A DNA stretch of 64,000 nt from Eledone cirrhosa (GCA_964016885.1 OZ024744.1:24527930-24591929); one strand, 5' to 3'. Numbered from the stretch's first letter, positions 22,662 through 34,198 are shown. Numbers and translations are program-made. Notes: generated by a model from the letters alone, not told the origin.

Positions 22662-24729
22662 TAAGATACAGGAGAGGTTCACAGTGGAAGTGAGAAACAG
22701 GTTTAGTGCTCTGTGTGGAGAGTCAGAGGAGAGAGAGATTGGATGGACTGGGAAGAGTGTGACGAGGAGGTACCGGCACTTCACCAATGCAGTGGCGGAA
22801 GCAAGTGAAACCCTTGTGCCTAGGAAAAAGAACAAAGCGAAGCACGTCAGCTCTGCAAACCCAAAAGTGTGTGCAGCCAGAGAACACCTGAAAGCTGCCA
22901 GGGACCAATTCTATGCTGATCCTACGGAGGAGAGGATGGAGACTGTGGAGGTGATGAGGGAAGAGCTCTGTACCGCTTACACTGAGGTCAGAGAGGAGGC
23001 ACTGAGAGAGAAGATCAGAAGTGTGGAGAGAGCGGTTGACAGATCTGGATGTAAGGAGAGCTGGATGATAATCAACGAGATCACAAGGAGGAAGAGAAGG
23101 TGTTCGAGTCAGATCCAGGGAACAGGGCCCGAGGATAGGAAGAGGAAATGGCTAGACCATTTTAGGACCCTACTAGGAGAGCCACCCTCCACAGCCCAGA
23201 GCACTGGGGAGATCAGGCGGCTGTTTGAGGAACTGGATGTTGAGACAGAGCCCTTCACCAGAGAGGAGCTTCAGAGAGCCAAGAAGAAGATCAAGGAGGG
23301 CAAGGCTCATGGAGAAGATGGAGTGGCATCAGAGGTGATGAAGAGGTGTGATGTTGATGATATCATCCTGGGGTTCTGTAACGGGACACTGGAGAAAGGA
23401 GTTGCCCCGAATCAGTGGAGGATCAGTAACATCGTCCCAGTGCCAAAGAAGGGAGATCTCTCTAACACCAACAACTACCGGGGGATCTCACTGACGTCAC
23501 TTGTGGCAAAGACCCTCAACTGGATGATTCTTAACTGGATCCAGCCTGAGATGGAGAAGAAGCTCAGAGACAACCAGAACGGCTTCAGAGAGGGTAGATC
23601 AACCACCAGTCACATCCTGATGCTGAGGAGGATATTAGAGGGAGCTAGAGCAAAGTGCCTTCCTGCGGTCATGGTTTTCATTGACTTTAGGAAGGCCTTT
23701 GATTCTGTGGACCGTTACTGCCTGATGAAGATCTTACAGGCTTATGGAATCCCCAAGAGGATAGTGGATCTGATATCACTGCTCTACACCAACACCAAAG
23801 CCCAAGTCATTACACCTGATGGGATGACAGAGTTCTTTGTGATACTGGCTGGAGTGCTCCAGGGAGATACATTGGCTCCCTACCTTTTTATCATCGTAGT
23901 GGACTATTGTATGCGCCTTGCACTGGAGAAACACCAGGACTCTGGCTTTACTGTAGCACCGGCTCAGAGCAGGAGAGTTAGGGCGAAAAAGGTATCGGAT
24001 GCTGAATTTGCCGACGACATAGTTTTGGTGACAAATACAGTGAAGGAGGCAGAGGATTTGATGCGGGAGGTTGAGACTGTGTCGATGAGTGTGGGGCTGA
24101 GAATGAATGAGACTAAAACAAAATATATGGTAGAGAATGTTGAGAAGCCAGAGGGGATCACTAATGTAGGCGGGAAGCCGCTGGAATTGGTTGAGGACTT
24201 CCTGTATTTGGGAGCAAAGATTGGGAATACGGAAGATGATGTGGTTGAGAGGAAGAGCAAGGCCTGGGCGGCGTGCCACAGCTTGAGATCAGTGTGGAAG
24301 TCGGACCTTCGTAGAGACCTGAAAATCCGCCTCTTCATTGCTGTAGTGGAGTCTGTGCTGCTGTATGGGTCTGAGACTTGGACACTGACCAAGAAACTCA
24401 CTCAGATGGTGGATGGGTGCTACACGAGAATGCTGAGGATGGCTCTGAACATTAATCAGTATACACTGAGGATGAAAAACTCAGAGCTCTATGGGAGCAT
24501 CCCAAAAGTCAGCTCAAAAGTGACACAGAGGAGACTGAGGTTGGCTGGACATGCTCACCGACATCCAGAGTTGACATTGCACTCAGTGCTACTTTGGGAG
24601 CCCCTACATGGACACACTAGAAGGGGAAGACCAAGGTTAACATATGTTGATGCCCTAAGAACAGACACTGGTCTGTTGGAGACACCTTTCAGCTTGGCAC
24701 AAGCTAATGCCGTAGCGGCGATGAATTAG
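22627..24729 (+). CDS. RTE-like LINE reverse transcriptase, 700 codons open
   Basis: The longest intact frame in the window. It carries a Lys/Glu-rich linker, then RT motifs: RISNIVPVPKKGD (about residue 265-280), NNYRGISLTSLVAKTLNWM, FREGRSTTSHIL, VMVFIDFRKAFDSVD (motif A, about residue 348-362), LAGVLQGDTLAPYLF (motif B, about 400) and FADDIVLV (motif C, about 461-468). DFLYLGAKIGN and LLYGSETWTLT follow, then the C-terminal RRLRLAGHAHRHPELTLHS and RRGRPRLTYVDAL. These are typical of RTE and related LINEs. The true start lies upstream in the endonuclease; the ATG here follows the frameshift. The end, AVAAMN, lies a few bases from the PLE insertion, so the natural C-terminus may be cut short. 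The catalytic Asp residues are all present. Confidence 0.8.
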   Translation: MTGELSRKMISDKIQERFTVEVRNRFSALCGESEEREIGWTGKSVTRRYRHFTNAVAEASETLVPRKKNKAKHVSSANPKVCAAREHLKAARDQFYADPTEERMETVEVMREELCTAYTEVREEALREKIRSVERAVDRSGCKESWMIINEITRRKRRCSSQIQGTGPEDRKRKWLDHFRTLLGEPPSTAQSTGEIRRLFEELDVETEPFTREELQRAKKKIKEGKAHGEDGVASEVMKRCDVDDIILGFCNGTLEKGVAPNQWRISNIVPVPKKGDLSNTNNYRGISLTSLVAKTLNWMILNWIQPEMEKKLRDNQNGFREGRSTTSHILMLRRILEGARAKCLPAVMVFIDFRKAFDSVDRYCLMKILQAYGIPKRIVDLISLLYTNTKAQVITPDGMTEFFVILAGVLQGDTLAPYLFIIVVDYCMRLALEKHQDSGFTVAPAQSRRVRAKKVSDAEFADDIVLVTNTVKEAEDLMREVETVSMSVGLRMNETKTKYMVENVEKPEGITNVGGKPLELVEDFLYLGAKIGNTEDDVVERKSKAWAACHSLRSVWKSDLRRDLKIRLFIAVVESVLLYGSETWTLTKKLTQMVDGCYTRMLRMALNINQYTLRMKNSELYGSIPKVSSKVTQRRLRLAGHAHRHPELTLHSVLLWEPLHGHTRRGRPRLTYVDALRTDTGLLETPFSLAQANAVAAMN

Positions 24730-25287
24730 TTTAGCGAGGTTTTTTATATGAAATCGTGTGTCGAAACAGATATTGTTATACTTGGGGAGGGTCATATTTG
24801 TGTAATATTGCCAGAATTAATAACAGAACACACTCACTGTTTGGTTGGTTTTCGCTTCTCGCTGTCTTTTATATCTGCGATCTAACTTACAATGTTGCCA
24901 TTGACTGACCGACGGTCAAAAATGATACAGATACAATATAGACACAAACACATATATATAGTTTACATAATTTACATAAATCTTTCGTTGCACATCTGCA
25001 ACATCGTCAGTGGTGTTATATTTTTTCCTCCTGTTGTGTTGTATGTCTACGCCATTTTTTATTCAGTCTGTCTATATATTTATTTATTTATTTGTTGTTT
25101 GTTTATTTTATTTTGTCTTCTTTGCGCATGCGTTTGCGTGTGTGTATAGTGTTATGTGTGATGTGTGACTAGTGTGTATAGTGTTGTGTCTGCTGGGTGA
25201 CTAGTGTGTGTTTATGTGCTTGTTGTTATTGTGCTTGTGTATGTATTTATTTATCTTATTTTATTTTATTTTATTTTATTTACTTAT

Positions 25288-25690
25288 TTATACTTCTCTT
25301 AGGTCAGTGTTGTTTGTTTGGGTGTTGTTGTCGTTCCACTCATTCTTTCTGTTTAGCTTTGGTCTTCTTATTTCTATTCCACTGGCCTCTCTGATTTGCC
25401 TATCTGCTGGGTCATTCCTATGTTTAGATATTATTCTAATTTCTATGTTGTCTATGTTACTGTCATGTTGTTGTCTAGCATGTTCGTATAGTACTGACCC
25501 GTTTTTTCGTCCTTTTAGTTCCCCCCAGTGTTGGTCTATCCTTTCACCTATGCTACGAGCTGTCTCACCTATGTATGTTGTTGTCATGTTTCTGCAAGTA
25601 CCCTCTGTACATCTTATGCTATAGACTACGTTTCTAATTTTACAGTTTATCCGGGGGTTCACCTTACATATGATACATATGATACATCCT
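25288..25690 (-). pseudogene. PLE1 inverted copy, GIY-YIG endonuclease fragment
   Basis: The minus-strand frame starts at the junction and reads CIICKVNPRINCK, NVVYSIRC (GIY part), TYIGETARSIGERI (YIG part with Arg), to NNTDLREV. It differs from the plus copy at only a few residues, for example ARQQHDSN against AREQHDGN. It lacks the RT, so it is only a terminal-repeat passenger. Confidence 0.85.
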
Positions 25691-27659
25691 AAAGCCAAGT
25701 AGACGCACTGCCAACAACTTCCAGGCGTCTAACAATGGCATACCACCCTTGTATGGGCTCCGCAAAGACCACAAGACAGTCGACGATCCGACAACAGGAC
25801 CACCAACAAGACCCGTATGCGGATCTAATATAGCTAGCAACTACAGGATCTCCTACTTCCTCTCAATGGTTATACGCCCCATAATCAAGATGTCCCCAGA
25901 TGTATGTGAAAGTACAGAGGACCTCCTCAGCAGAATCAGTGAGTGCAACAAAAACAGGAGCCTATCCAACTGCATAATAGGCAGCATGGATGTGGTGTCA
26001 CTGTACCCATCCATTAACATTGATTTTGCTGTGAAAAGATGTGTGTAGATGATCATTGAGAGTGAGGTGGAGTTCTGCGACGTCGACACAGACGAACTGG
26101 GCCTCCTACTTAGACTTACTTACGACACTGACTACCTAGACAGCCATGACCTTAGATGTTTCTGCCCTAGTAGACCTATAAGAGGTAGACCCCCCACCAT
26201 AACCTCAATGGCAAAAAAGACTCCCATGGGAAGGTGGATTGGGTGGACCAAAGCTATACGGACCCCCCAAAACACTGATCAGGTAAGAAAAATGGTCGCA
26301 CATGCAATAGGGGCTAGTATGAAAACTACCCTAAAGGGCCACATATTTAAGTTCAATGAGAAAATCTACACCCAAAAGGAGGGAGCAGCCATCGGCGTCA
26401 GCATAGCTGGTGATGTTGCCAACCTTTTCATGGTATGGTGGGAAAGGAGACTTAAAGATCTCCTTAATTAAAGCTCCATAGACCTCATCATGTACTCTCG
26501 TTATGTAGACGATATCAATATAGTTATAAGAACACCCCCACTAGAGAGCACTAACAAGTTTGATTTAGAGCGTAGCACGATGGAAAGCATCCAGCAGATA
26601 GCTAATTCCATACACCAGAGTATAACTGTAACTATCGACTTCCCTTCCAAACACCCTAACAATAGACTACCTGTATTAGACACAGAACTCTGGATTAACA
26701 CTATAGACGAGAGAGCCCAAATTCTCCACTCACACTATGCTAAACCCATGGCCTCCAAATACCTGATACTCAAAAACTCAGCAATGTCCAGTAGTGCTAA
26801 GTTTAATATTCTGATCGCAGATTTGGTACGAGTGATGAAGAATGTGTCCAGCATGTGTGACCCAACAGAAATGGAAAGAGACATCCAACACTTCATCAAC
26901 CGCATGCAGTTCTCTGGCTACAACCAAAGAGACAGAGTCAGAGTATACGAAGGAGCCATGGAGAAGTATAAGACCCTCATAGAACTGGACATGAAAGGAA
27001 TTTGCCCATTATACAGGAGCAAATCATGGAATAGCTTAGATAGGGCTAGACATAAGATAGGGAAGGCCACATCATGGTACGACAACCAGAGATATCAGAG
27101 TGTCATGTTTGTGGACGCCACCCCCGGAGGGAAATTAGCTAACCAGTGTAGAAAAGCCCTTGGAAAGACCCACTTAAAAATAAAGGTGGTAGAAAAGCCA
27201 GGAACCACCATAAAATCCCTGATAAGCAAAACCTACCCTTTTAAGAAAACCCAGTGTACCAATAGGAAATGTATCATATGTAAGGTGAACCCCCGGATAA
27301 ACTGTAAAAATAGAAACGTAGTCTATAGCATAAGATGTACAGAGGGTACTTGCAGAAACATGACAACAACATACATAGGTGAGACAGCTCGTAGCATAGG
27401 TGAAAGGATAGACCAACACTGGGGGGAACTAAAAGGACGAAAAAACGGGTCAGTACTATACGAACATGCTAGAGAACAACATGACGGTAACATAGACAAC
27501 ATAGAAATTAGAATAATATCTAAACATAGGAATGACCCAGCAGATAGGCACATCAGAGAGGCCAGTGAAATAGAAATTAGAAGACCAAAGCTAAACAGAA
27601 AGAATGAGTGGAACAACAACAACACCCAAACAAACAACACTGACCTAAGAGAAGTATAA
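25690..27659 (+). pseudogene. PLE1 reverse transcriptase with C-terminal GIY-YIG endonuclease
   Basis: One reading frame runs through 25,749-27,659 with only two nonsense codons, TAG at 26,046-26,048 and TAA at 26,469-26,471. Motifs: LYGLRKDHKTVDD (PLE RT entry motif), GSMDVVSLYPSIN (motif A), KEGAAIGVSIAGDVANLFM (motif B) and RYVDDINIVI (motif C, YVDD at 26,502-26,513). A Cys-rich linker, CTNRKCIICKVNPRINC, precedes the GIY-YIG nuclease (VVYSIRC...TYIGETARSIGERIDQH; Glu and Arg present; about 27,313-27,420). The N-terminus before LYGLRKDHK is missing. This C-terminal nuclease order is that of canonical endonuclease-positive PLEs (Penelope/Neptune/Nematis groups); the exact group is not assigned. 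Confidence 0.88.
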
Positions 27660-27901
27660 ATAAGTAAATAAAATAAAATAAAATAAGATAAATAAATACA
27701 TACACAAGCACAATAAAAACAAGCACATAAACACACACTAGTTACACAGCACACATAACACTATACACACACGCAAACGCATGCGCAAAGAAGACAAAAT
27801 AAAATAAACAAACAAGCAAATAAATAAATAAAAATATAGACAGACTGAATAAAAAATGACGTAGACATACAACACAACAGGAGGAAAAAAATATAACACC
27901 A

Positions 27902-27950
27902 CTGACGATGTTGCAGATGTGCAACGAAAGATTTATGTAAATTATGTAAA
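27902..27950 (+). other. hammerhead-like core, degenerate
   Basis: CTGACGA (27,902-27,908) is followed by T, a GTTGC/GCAAC hairpin, and GAAA (27,926-27,929). This fits the hammerhead CUGANGA...stem...GAAA plan, but I could not find a good stem I or a stem III closing on a UH cleavage site. The mirror copy is in the left arm (25,010-24,983, minus strand). Confidence 0.4.
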
Positions 27951-28192
27951 CTATATATATGTGTTTGTGTCTATATTGTATCTGTATCATTTTTGACCGT
28001 CGGTCAGTCAATGGCAACATTGAGGACCGAGTAAGTTAGATCGCAGATATAAAAAACAGCGAGAAGCGAAAACCAACCAAACAGTGAGTGTGTTCTGTTA
28101 TTAATTCTGGCAATATTACACAAATATGACCCTCCCCAAGTATAACAATATCTGTTTCGATACACGATTTCATATAAAAAACCTCGCTAAAC

Positions 28193-28331
<139 letters not shown>

Positions 28332-29018
28332 CACTTTATTCATATGTAACCCACTTGCAACTCCGCAGCACGTTTATTCTCATACTTACTAATATTATTT
28401 TCTCCCGCTGTGACCCGTCTATTTCGTTCTTACTGCTTCCTCTTTCTCTGTATCTTTACCTTCTCTAACAGTCACTCTCTCTGTTAGCCTCTTCCTCGCC
28501 CTTCACTCACTCACTCTCTGTTACTACCTCTCCTCCTCCTCCTTCTTCCCGTTTGACCTGTGCATAATTCTTTTCTTTCGCACGCTTGGCCAGGCCGGTC
28601 GGCATTTTTTTTCTCTCTCTCGTCTACGATTTCACAGAACTTATGTTTACCGAATTCACAGACTAGACCCCTTTTTCCTCCCGTTAGACCTGTGCGTAAT
28701 TCCTTCCTTGCTCACATTTCAACTAGGTTTGATGACTTTATTCTCTCTCGTTCACGATTTCACCGAACTTATATTCATGGACAGTTTTGGACTTGTCTCG
28801 CTCTTCCTCACTTTACGTTGCTTCACCATCTTTGTTTGTTTACACTCTCGCTGTTCCCTTTATTTATATGTCCCAACGACTTTCTTTAGCCGTTGCTCGA
28901 ACCAACCGGAGGTATATGGTCTTTAAAGCGAAGAAATACCGATGATGGTTGGAAGATCACTGATGAAGGACCCCTTTATTCATATGTAACCCATTTGCAA
29001 CTCCACAGCACGTTTATT

Positions 29019-29020
<2 letters not shown>
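28332..29020. repeat. unclassified pyrimidine-rich element with terminal direct repeats
   Basis: A block of about 47 bp (CTTTATTCATATGTAACCCA to GCACGTTTATTCT) occurs at 28,334-28,380 and again at 28,973-29,020, both next to (TA)n. Between them lies C/T-rich DNA with an imperfect 131-bp internal tandem (GACCTGTGC-AATTC at 28,555 and 28,687). CACTGATGAAGGACC near 28,961 resembles a hammerhead box, but no GAAA partner follows. No coding capacity is apparent. It may be two joined units of a PLE terminal repeat. Confidence 0.5.

Positions 29021-29021
<1 letters not shown>

Positions 29022-29087
<66 letters not shown>
29022..29087. repeat. (TA)n microsatellite
   Basis: Pure (TA)n that forms the 3' boundary of the minus-strand PLE2. 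Confidence 0.95.
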
Positions 29088-29089
<2 letters not shown>

Positions 29090-29141
29090 TAATAAAAATA
29101 ATGAATAAAAACAAAGAAACAGTTCCTTATATTAAAAAATT

Positions 29142-29277
29142 CATCATTTTACGATCGTTTCTAGGATATATATGTTTGTGTTGGTATGTATATCATATAG
29201 ATCTATGTAAAATTTTTACAAACTATCAAAGGGAATATACATACCTACACATATATATGCTGTCTTCAGAAATAATG
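29142..29277 (-). ncRNA. hammerhead ribozyme, long stem II (PLE2)
   Basis: Minus strand. Stem I 5' CATTATTT (29,277-29,270), core CTGAAGA (29,269-29,263), long AT-rich stem II (GCATATATATGTGT with its complement, plus an inner GGTATGTATAT arm), core GAAA (29,161-29,158). A minimal stem III AC/GU with loop GATC is followed by cleavage site GUA. Stem I 3' is AAATGATG (29,149-29,142), pairing 8 of 8 with one G-U. Predicted cleavage lies between 29,150 and 29,149. The weak point is a C-A mismatch at the first stem II pair. Confidence 0.75.
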
Positions 29278-30015
29278 ATATTTGTTTATTGAAAAAAACC
29301 AACAAAGATTTAATATAATAGGTCTGTTTGGGAACAGGTTTTGAATTGACCAATAGAAAGGTAGTAAGTGGTCAAGATGGTAGAATAGTAGAAATAGAAC
29401 TTTAATTTAGGGGTAGAGGAAAGCAGATTTCAGTTTTGAATGGAAAGAGTATGATGAATGAAAAGATTATTTTAGGGATGAAAATAGGTCAAGTCGGTAA
29501 AAGGTACACGGAGAATTGATGTTATAAAAGAATAATGCTAATGTAAATATCTAAGGAGAATAAAATTTTACGATAAATGTGTTAGTAAAAAATATCAATC
29601 TTATTTAAAATATAGGAAATTTACATCTATAAAAAGAAAAGAAATTAATTAAATTGATAGGTAAATTTATATTGATAAATTTATATTAATTCATATAGAT
29701 ATGATAAATAAGAGTTAGATGTAATTGAAGAGTGCTGTTAAAAACGAAGAGAAAATAAAAAAATAATTATTATTATTATTTGCGGGGGGGGGGGTAAATT
29801 TATTAGTGAGAAATAACAAATTTATATAGATTATAAGGAACATAAAATCATAACCTGCAATTAAAATAGTTTATATGTATACTTATTGGTATAAATTTTA
29901 GGAAAAGATAGCTGTAAAAGGGAAATAAAATTATGCAGTTCATAAGTAGTAGAATATTAATTATAGGTTAACTAATTTAAAAAAAGTGTTATTATAATAA
30001 TTTCTAAAGTGTATA

Positions 30016-30615
30016 TTAATTAGGTTTATAATATTTAAAAGTTCTTCTCGGTTTATGATTGCATGATATAATTAATTCCTGTCGTTTATTTAATAGGATA
30101 TACTTAGATTTCGTTATTTCAAAAAGTTCCTGGGAATATAATCTACATTCATATCTATTATTTTGATAAGGGGTGGCCCTTTTGAGCACACTCCAGGTCA
30201 GGTCATAATCTATATTCCTTTTTCTATAATTATTAATTATTTCAGCCAAGGATGGTGTATTAGCTAATGCGGCATTTTTAAAACTGTGTTTGTGGGTATT
30301 AAATCTTACTTTAAATTGGTTAGAAGTAGCTCCTATATATGAATAAGTTGAGTCCTTAGTGTTAACTTTACATTTATATACGATGTTATTAATAAGGCAA
30401 TTTCTTTTTAATGGGCAATTTGCTTTGTTTCTACAGTTACAACCTTTCGTGAATGCTGTATCAGAAGAGATAGTCAAATTAGGTGTGGAATTTCCACGAC
30501 TTGTTATATATGAAGGAGATGGTGGTTTGCTGTGGTTTATTTTAGTATTATGGTTAGTTTGATGTATTGGTGGTATATTTATGGTTTTTTTTACATTTAT
30601 ATGCATTATAGGCAC
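30016..30615 (-). pseudogene. PLE2 GIY-YIG endonuclease domain
   Basis: Continues the RT frame after a frameshift near 30,600. CNCRNKANCPLKRNCL is a Cys-rich linker (about 30,440-30,400). NNIVYKCKV and SYIGATSNQFKVRFNTHKH form the GIY-YIG core with its Arg. A typical tail follows (LTWSVLKRATPY, CRLYSQELFEI, LNKRQELI) and ends at 30,016. The conserved catalytic Glu region ELFE is present. The linker differs from that of PLE1, so the two PLEs belong to different lineages. Confidence 0.85.
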
Positions 30616-32530
30616 TTATATTTTGTTGTATATTTTTGGTTGTTGAGTAGGAGAATTTAACCGTTGATCTATTTAAAATTTGATGGTATTTGTGGTTTGG
30701 CGGGAAGTTTTTCTCTAGGATAGTAAAAGATTTTTTAGGTATATTATCTTTAATTTGTAGATTAAATGGAGCATTATACCAAGTAACTCGTCTATTACGG
30801 TTTCGATGTTGTTTATTATTTTTATAGGATCTATCCTGATGTTTATTAAGAGAATTATTGTTAATGATTTCACTACACATATTTTTAGTTAGATTCATTG
30901 ATTTAGGTGTTTTAGCCTGTTTATTAGGAATTTTATTATTAACATATATTGGAGTATTAGGATGAATAGTTTTTTGAAAGTTACTATATTGTATATTAGA
31001 AGAGTTAAAGAAATTAAGTTTTATGTTGGTATTTTGGGGTATAGTGTGAGTGGCATTTAGGTGTGTATATTTCATTTGGTGTTTGTTGGTAATATTGGGT
31101 TGTATGTTTGTAGTGTTATTGGTACAAGATATATATACTAATTTGTTTTTGTGGCCACTTCTAGCTAAAGCTTCATTATAAAAGGTCGCATTTTTATCAA
31201 ATACATCCTGGTTAGACGAAAGGTTAGAAATTCTGAGTGAGATATTATATGCTAGGTTTTTAAGGATAGATTTAGGGTGATTAGATTGTGAGTGTATGTA
31301 ATGTAAGTTTTGGTTAGGTTTATGGTAAGGTTGGTAGATACCCGTAGATAAGTCTAATGTTATATCAAGGAAATTAACTACTTTACTTGTGTTTTCAAAT
31401 GTAATATCTAGGCTATAATAGTCTTTGAGGAAAGTTCTAATAAGTTTTTTTATTTTTTCAATTTCTGCTGGGCTAAGGTTATTGGAAAGAAGAAGACAGT
31501 CGTCACGATATAAACCACCTTTAAGGTGGGGAAAAGAAGCATTTATGTTAAATAGAAGAAAGAGGCCCACAAGATCGGTAATTTGGGCAGAATCACTTGA
31601 GCCCATAGTAATGTCGAATAGATTACTATATGTGTTTCTGGTCCAGTATTCTTTTTGAAATTCCAGTAGTGCTTGTCTAGCATGTGTGATAATATTAATG
31701 TCATCCATAGTTAAGTTTGATCTATTTTTGGCAAATATCAAGGCTTTGTTCAGGAGTATAGGTGATATAGAGGAATAATAAGTATCTATATCGAATTGTA
31801 GAAATGAAGCAGAAGATTTATTTCTAATATTAGTAAACCAGTTAATTACCTGGGATGTGTTTTCCAAGAGTGGTAAATTAACATGTTTTCTTAATTGTGG
31901 GATGACTCTATCTAAAATATTTTACTAATGATGCCAAATATCAGATTTGAAAGGGCATATAAGCCTTATAGAAGGATTAGAGTTAAAGTTAGATTTGTGA
32001 TCTTTCAGGTTAAAATGTGGTTTTTTCAGTGCCAAAGGTTCAGTTCTATCTTCAATATTAAGTCTATTTACTATGTTGTGTGTTTTGTTGTTGATGTTGG
32101 TAAGTGCCGCATTGTTTGTTTTTTTATAATTTTTCCTGAGTTCTTTATATATGAACTCATTGTAATTATCAATATCCATGTGATACAGATTTCCAGTTTT
32201 GTCAGAGTGGACATGGATTTTGTTAGATTTTTTTAGATCCAGTAGGGTAGAATCAAGATCCTTTTGAAAATTAGATTTATACTTCTTAAATTTGAGGTGT
32301 TTGATTAAGTTAAAAAGGTTTTTCTCAAAGTTTTCAAGTAAGGAGTTGTGTGGTGGGTTTTTATATGTAGTGAAATCATATAAATATTTCTTATCAGTAC
32401 ATTTTGTTTTTTTATCGAAGTGGTAGGCCCTCCATCTGACCCTTTTGATGAATTGGTTGGTTTTTTGTATCATAAGAAGTAAGAATTCATCCTTAGAAGG
32501 TATTGGTATATTCTTTAAAGAAGTTCCCAA
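30554..32530 (-). pseudogene. PLE2 reverse transcriptase
   Basis: A single frame covers 32,530-30,554, interrupted only by a tandem TAG-TAA around 31,922-31,927. Order: N-terminus with RWRAYHFDKKTKC, the PLE signature HVHSDKTGNLY (about 32,210), HFNLKDHKSNF and SIRLICPFKSD (about 31,990-31,930). The RT follows: SASFLQFDIDTYYSSIS (motif A, about 31,790), DITMGSSDSAQITDLVGLF (motif B, about 31,600) and LYRDDCLLL (motif C, about 31,510). VVNFLDITLDLSTGIY and a long Asn/Lys-rich connector come last. The tandem stops sit where two small compensating indels appear to have shifted about ten bases. The start at 32,530 (MGTSLKNIPIP) is plausible but may not be the true one. Confidence 0.86.
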
Positions 32531-32600
32531 GTATTATTTTTCCATTGTGATATGGATAGTGGACAAGAAAAAGAGCTCAACTATATATATAGGGAGTTAT

Positions 32601-32638
<38 letters not shown>

Positions 32639-32759
32639 AGAATACCTTTATAAAATTAGGAGCAAAGTATGTAGATAAATCTACCAAAATGTACGGTAGT
32701 GTCCAATCCGTATGAAGAACTTAATGTAATCCGAATATCATGAAAAGAGAAGATGTATT

Positions 32760-32795
<36 letters not shown>

Positions 32796-32880
32796 ATACA
32801 TTAACAGAGAAAGCTTTAAGCAATACTCCGACCGGCTTCCGTTTCACTCAACAAACATTAGGATATAGCTTAGTATAATC
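32601..32880. repeat. (TA)n runs and dispersed repeat block
   Basis: (TA)n at 32,607-32,634 and 32,765-32,793. Between them a block with GTAGATAAATCTACC and GTGTCCAATCCGTATGAA is repeated at 34,196-34,245. Probably the 5' terminal region of PLE-related units. Confidence 0.6.
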
Positions 32881-33938
32881 CCAATTATACGTTTGGGGGG
32901 CTAACTATACGTATTTTGCGGATAGCCAGTTGTATTATTTTATATGAGACATAATTAAAATACATCTCCCTTCCCAAACAATTGTTTCATTATAAGTTTT
33001 CTATAAATTGGAAAAATAATGTCCAGGTTATGTAGAAGCCTACACATAGTCCGTAGGAATATATGTAGGTGGGCACTTATAAATCATCAGTAGATGCCCG
33101 TCAAACATCGATATAGAAAAAATCCTTAACGATATTAATGATCAGTGATGGTGCCCTTCCGTGTCAGAATGACCGCCAAATTTGAAATTCCAGCAGTCTC
33201 AGAATGAGAAATCTCAACCTGCTATCAAGCGGAAAGGGGAGGTCATAGCAAAACATAAGAGAATAAAATAATATGCACGCGGGTCAAATAATTCTTTAAA
33301 TAATTTTAACCTTGCGTGTGAAGAACTCAATTGGAAATAAATAAATAAATACACGCATATAGGTATTTTTTTAGGCTAAAAACAGAGATATGATACCGGA
33401 AGAACAATCAATATAATTGTTCTGCATCTCCTGCATTGAACCACCTAGGTACTATGACATAACTTATGTATTTGCTAGCATTAGTGTACATCTGTACGCA
33501 TATGTTGGTAAATATACTAATTCTCTATATTTATCTCCAAATTATTTATTTGCTGAGCAAACTTGCCAAATCCACTACTAATTCATTGTAGTGGTAGTAG
33601 GCTTTTGTCATTATACCACCCCACTCCTTCTGACTAGCCTCAGTGTCACGTGATTGATTCTTTAGAATCTGCCATTTGACCAGAGACAGTGAACTTTTTC
33701 AGTGCTATGGAATTCAGTCCCCGCTAGCTGTTCCATCCACCGAATTATTATTTTTATATGAGTCCCTAGTGTCCGCGCATTGCCTGGAGACTTAGCTGAG
33801 AATAGACTCCCTGATGACGTAATGAGTTTTCGATGGTTACATTGCGTAACTATCTTTATCCCATTACAGAAACTAATTAGTTGAAATTTTAGTAAAAATT
33901 TTAGTAAGTAAGTTAATTTTTAATTTTTATTTTACGTC

Positions 33939-33940
<2 letters not shown>
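32881..33940. other. no recognised feature
   Basis: About 1 kb of AT-rich sequence without frames of note. I see no known repeat, RNA gene or domain in it. Confidence 0.4.
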
Positions 33941-33976
<36 letters not shown>

Positions 33977-34159
33977 GAAACGAAAAATCAGTTATGTATC
34001 TGAACTCAATTTGTTGTGTGTTACAATTGGTTCGCCGGCGGACAGCTCGAGACGCTATCATTGTGTGGATTAATCAGACAGATCCACACAATGATTGCGT
34101 CTCGAGCATAGAGTGCTCAACCGGCATACCGTCTATGGAACCATCTTAGCTACCATCAG

Positions 34160-34195
<36 letters not shown>
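33941..34195. repeat. dispersed repeat with perfect hairpin
   Basis: Between two (TA)n runs. 33,976-34,040 carries AACGAAAAATCAG and CTGAACTCAATTTGTTGTG, also seen at 57,238 (same strand) and 50,490 (reverse). A strong hairpin follows at about 34,046-34,107: GCTCGAGACGC and ATTGTGTGGAT arms around loop TAATCAGACAG, with one unpaired base difference. After it comes a block, AGAGTGCTCAACCGGCATAC, shared with 50,512-50,535. Confidence 0.7.

Positions 34196-34198
<3 letters not shown>

Larger units (their letters stand above)
29095..32600 (-). mobile_element. Penelope-like element PLE2, nearly complete
   Basis: Minus-strand PLE. It has an N-terminal region, RT, a Cys linker and GIY-YIG over 32,530-30,016, then an AT-rich 3' region (30,015-29,095) that holds a hammerhead ribozyme at 29,277-29,142. 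The distal part of the 3' region recurs at 34,970-35,278 and 48,866-49,068. A (TA)n array bounds each end. A poly-G run (about 29,784-29,794) lies in the 3' region. Confidence 0.85.

Noticed and set aside
28955..29000. CACTGATGAAGGACC as a hammerhead box
   Set aside because: No downstream GAAA or closing stems within 100 bases.
33806..33860. CTGATGA followed by a CGTAATG/CATTGCG stem, possible hammerhead
   Set aside because: The second core box reads TAAC instead of GAAA and no stem I pairing is present; likely chance.
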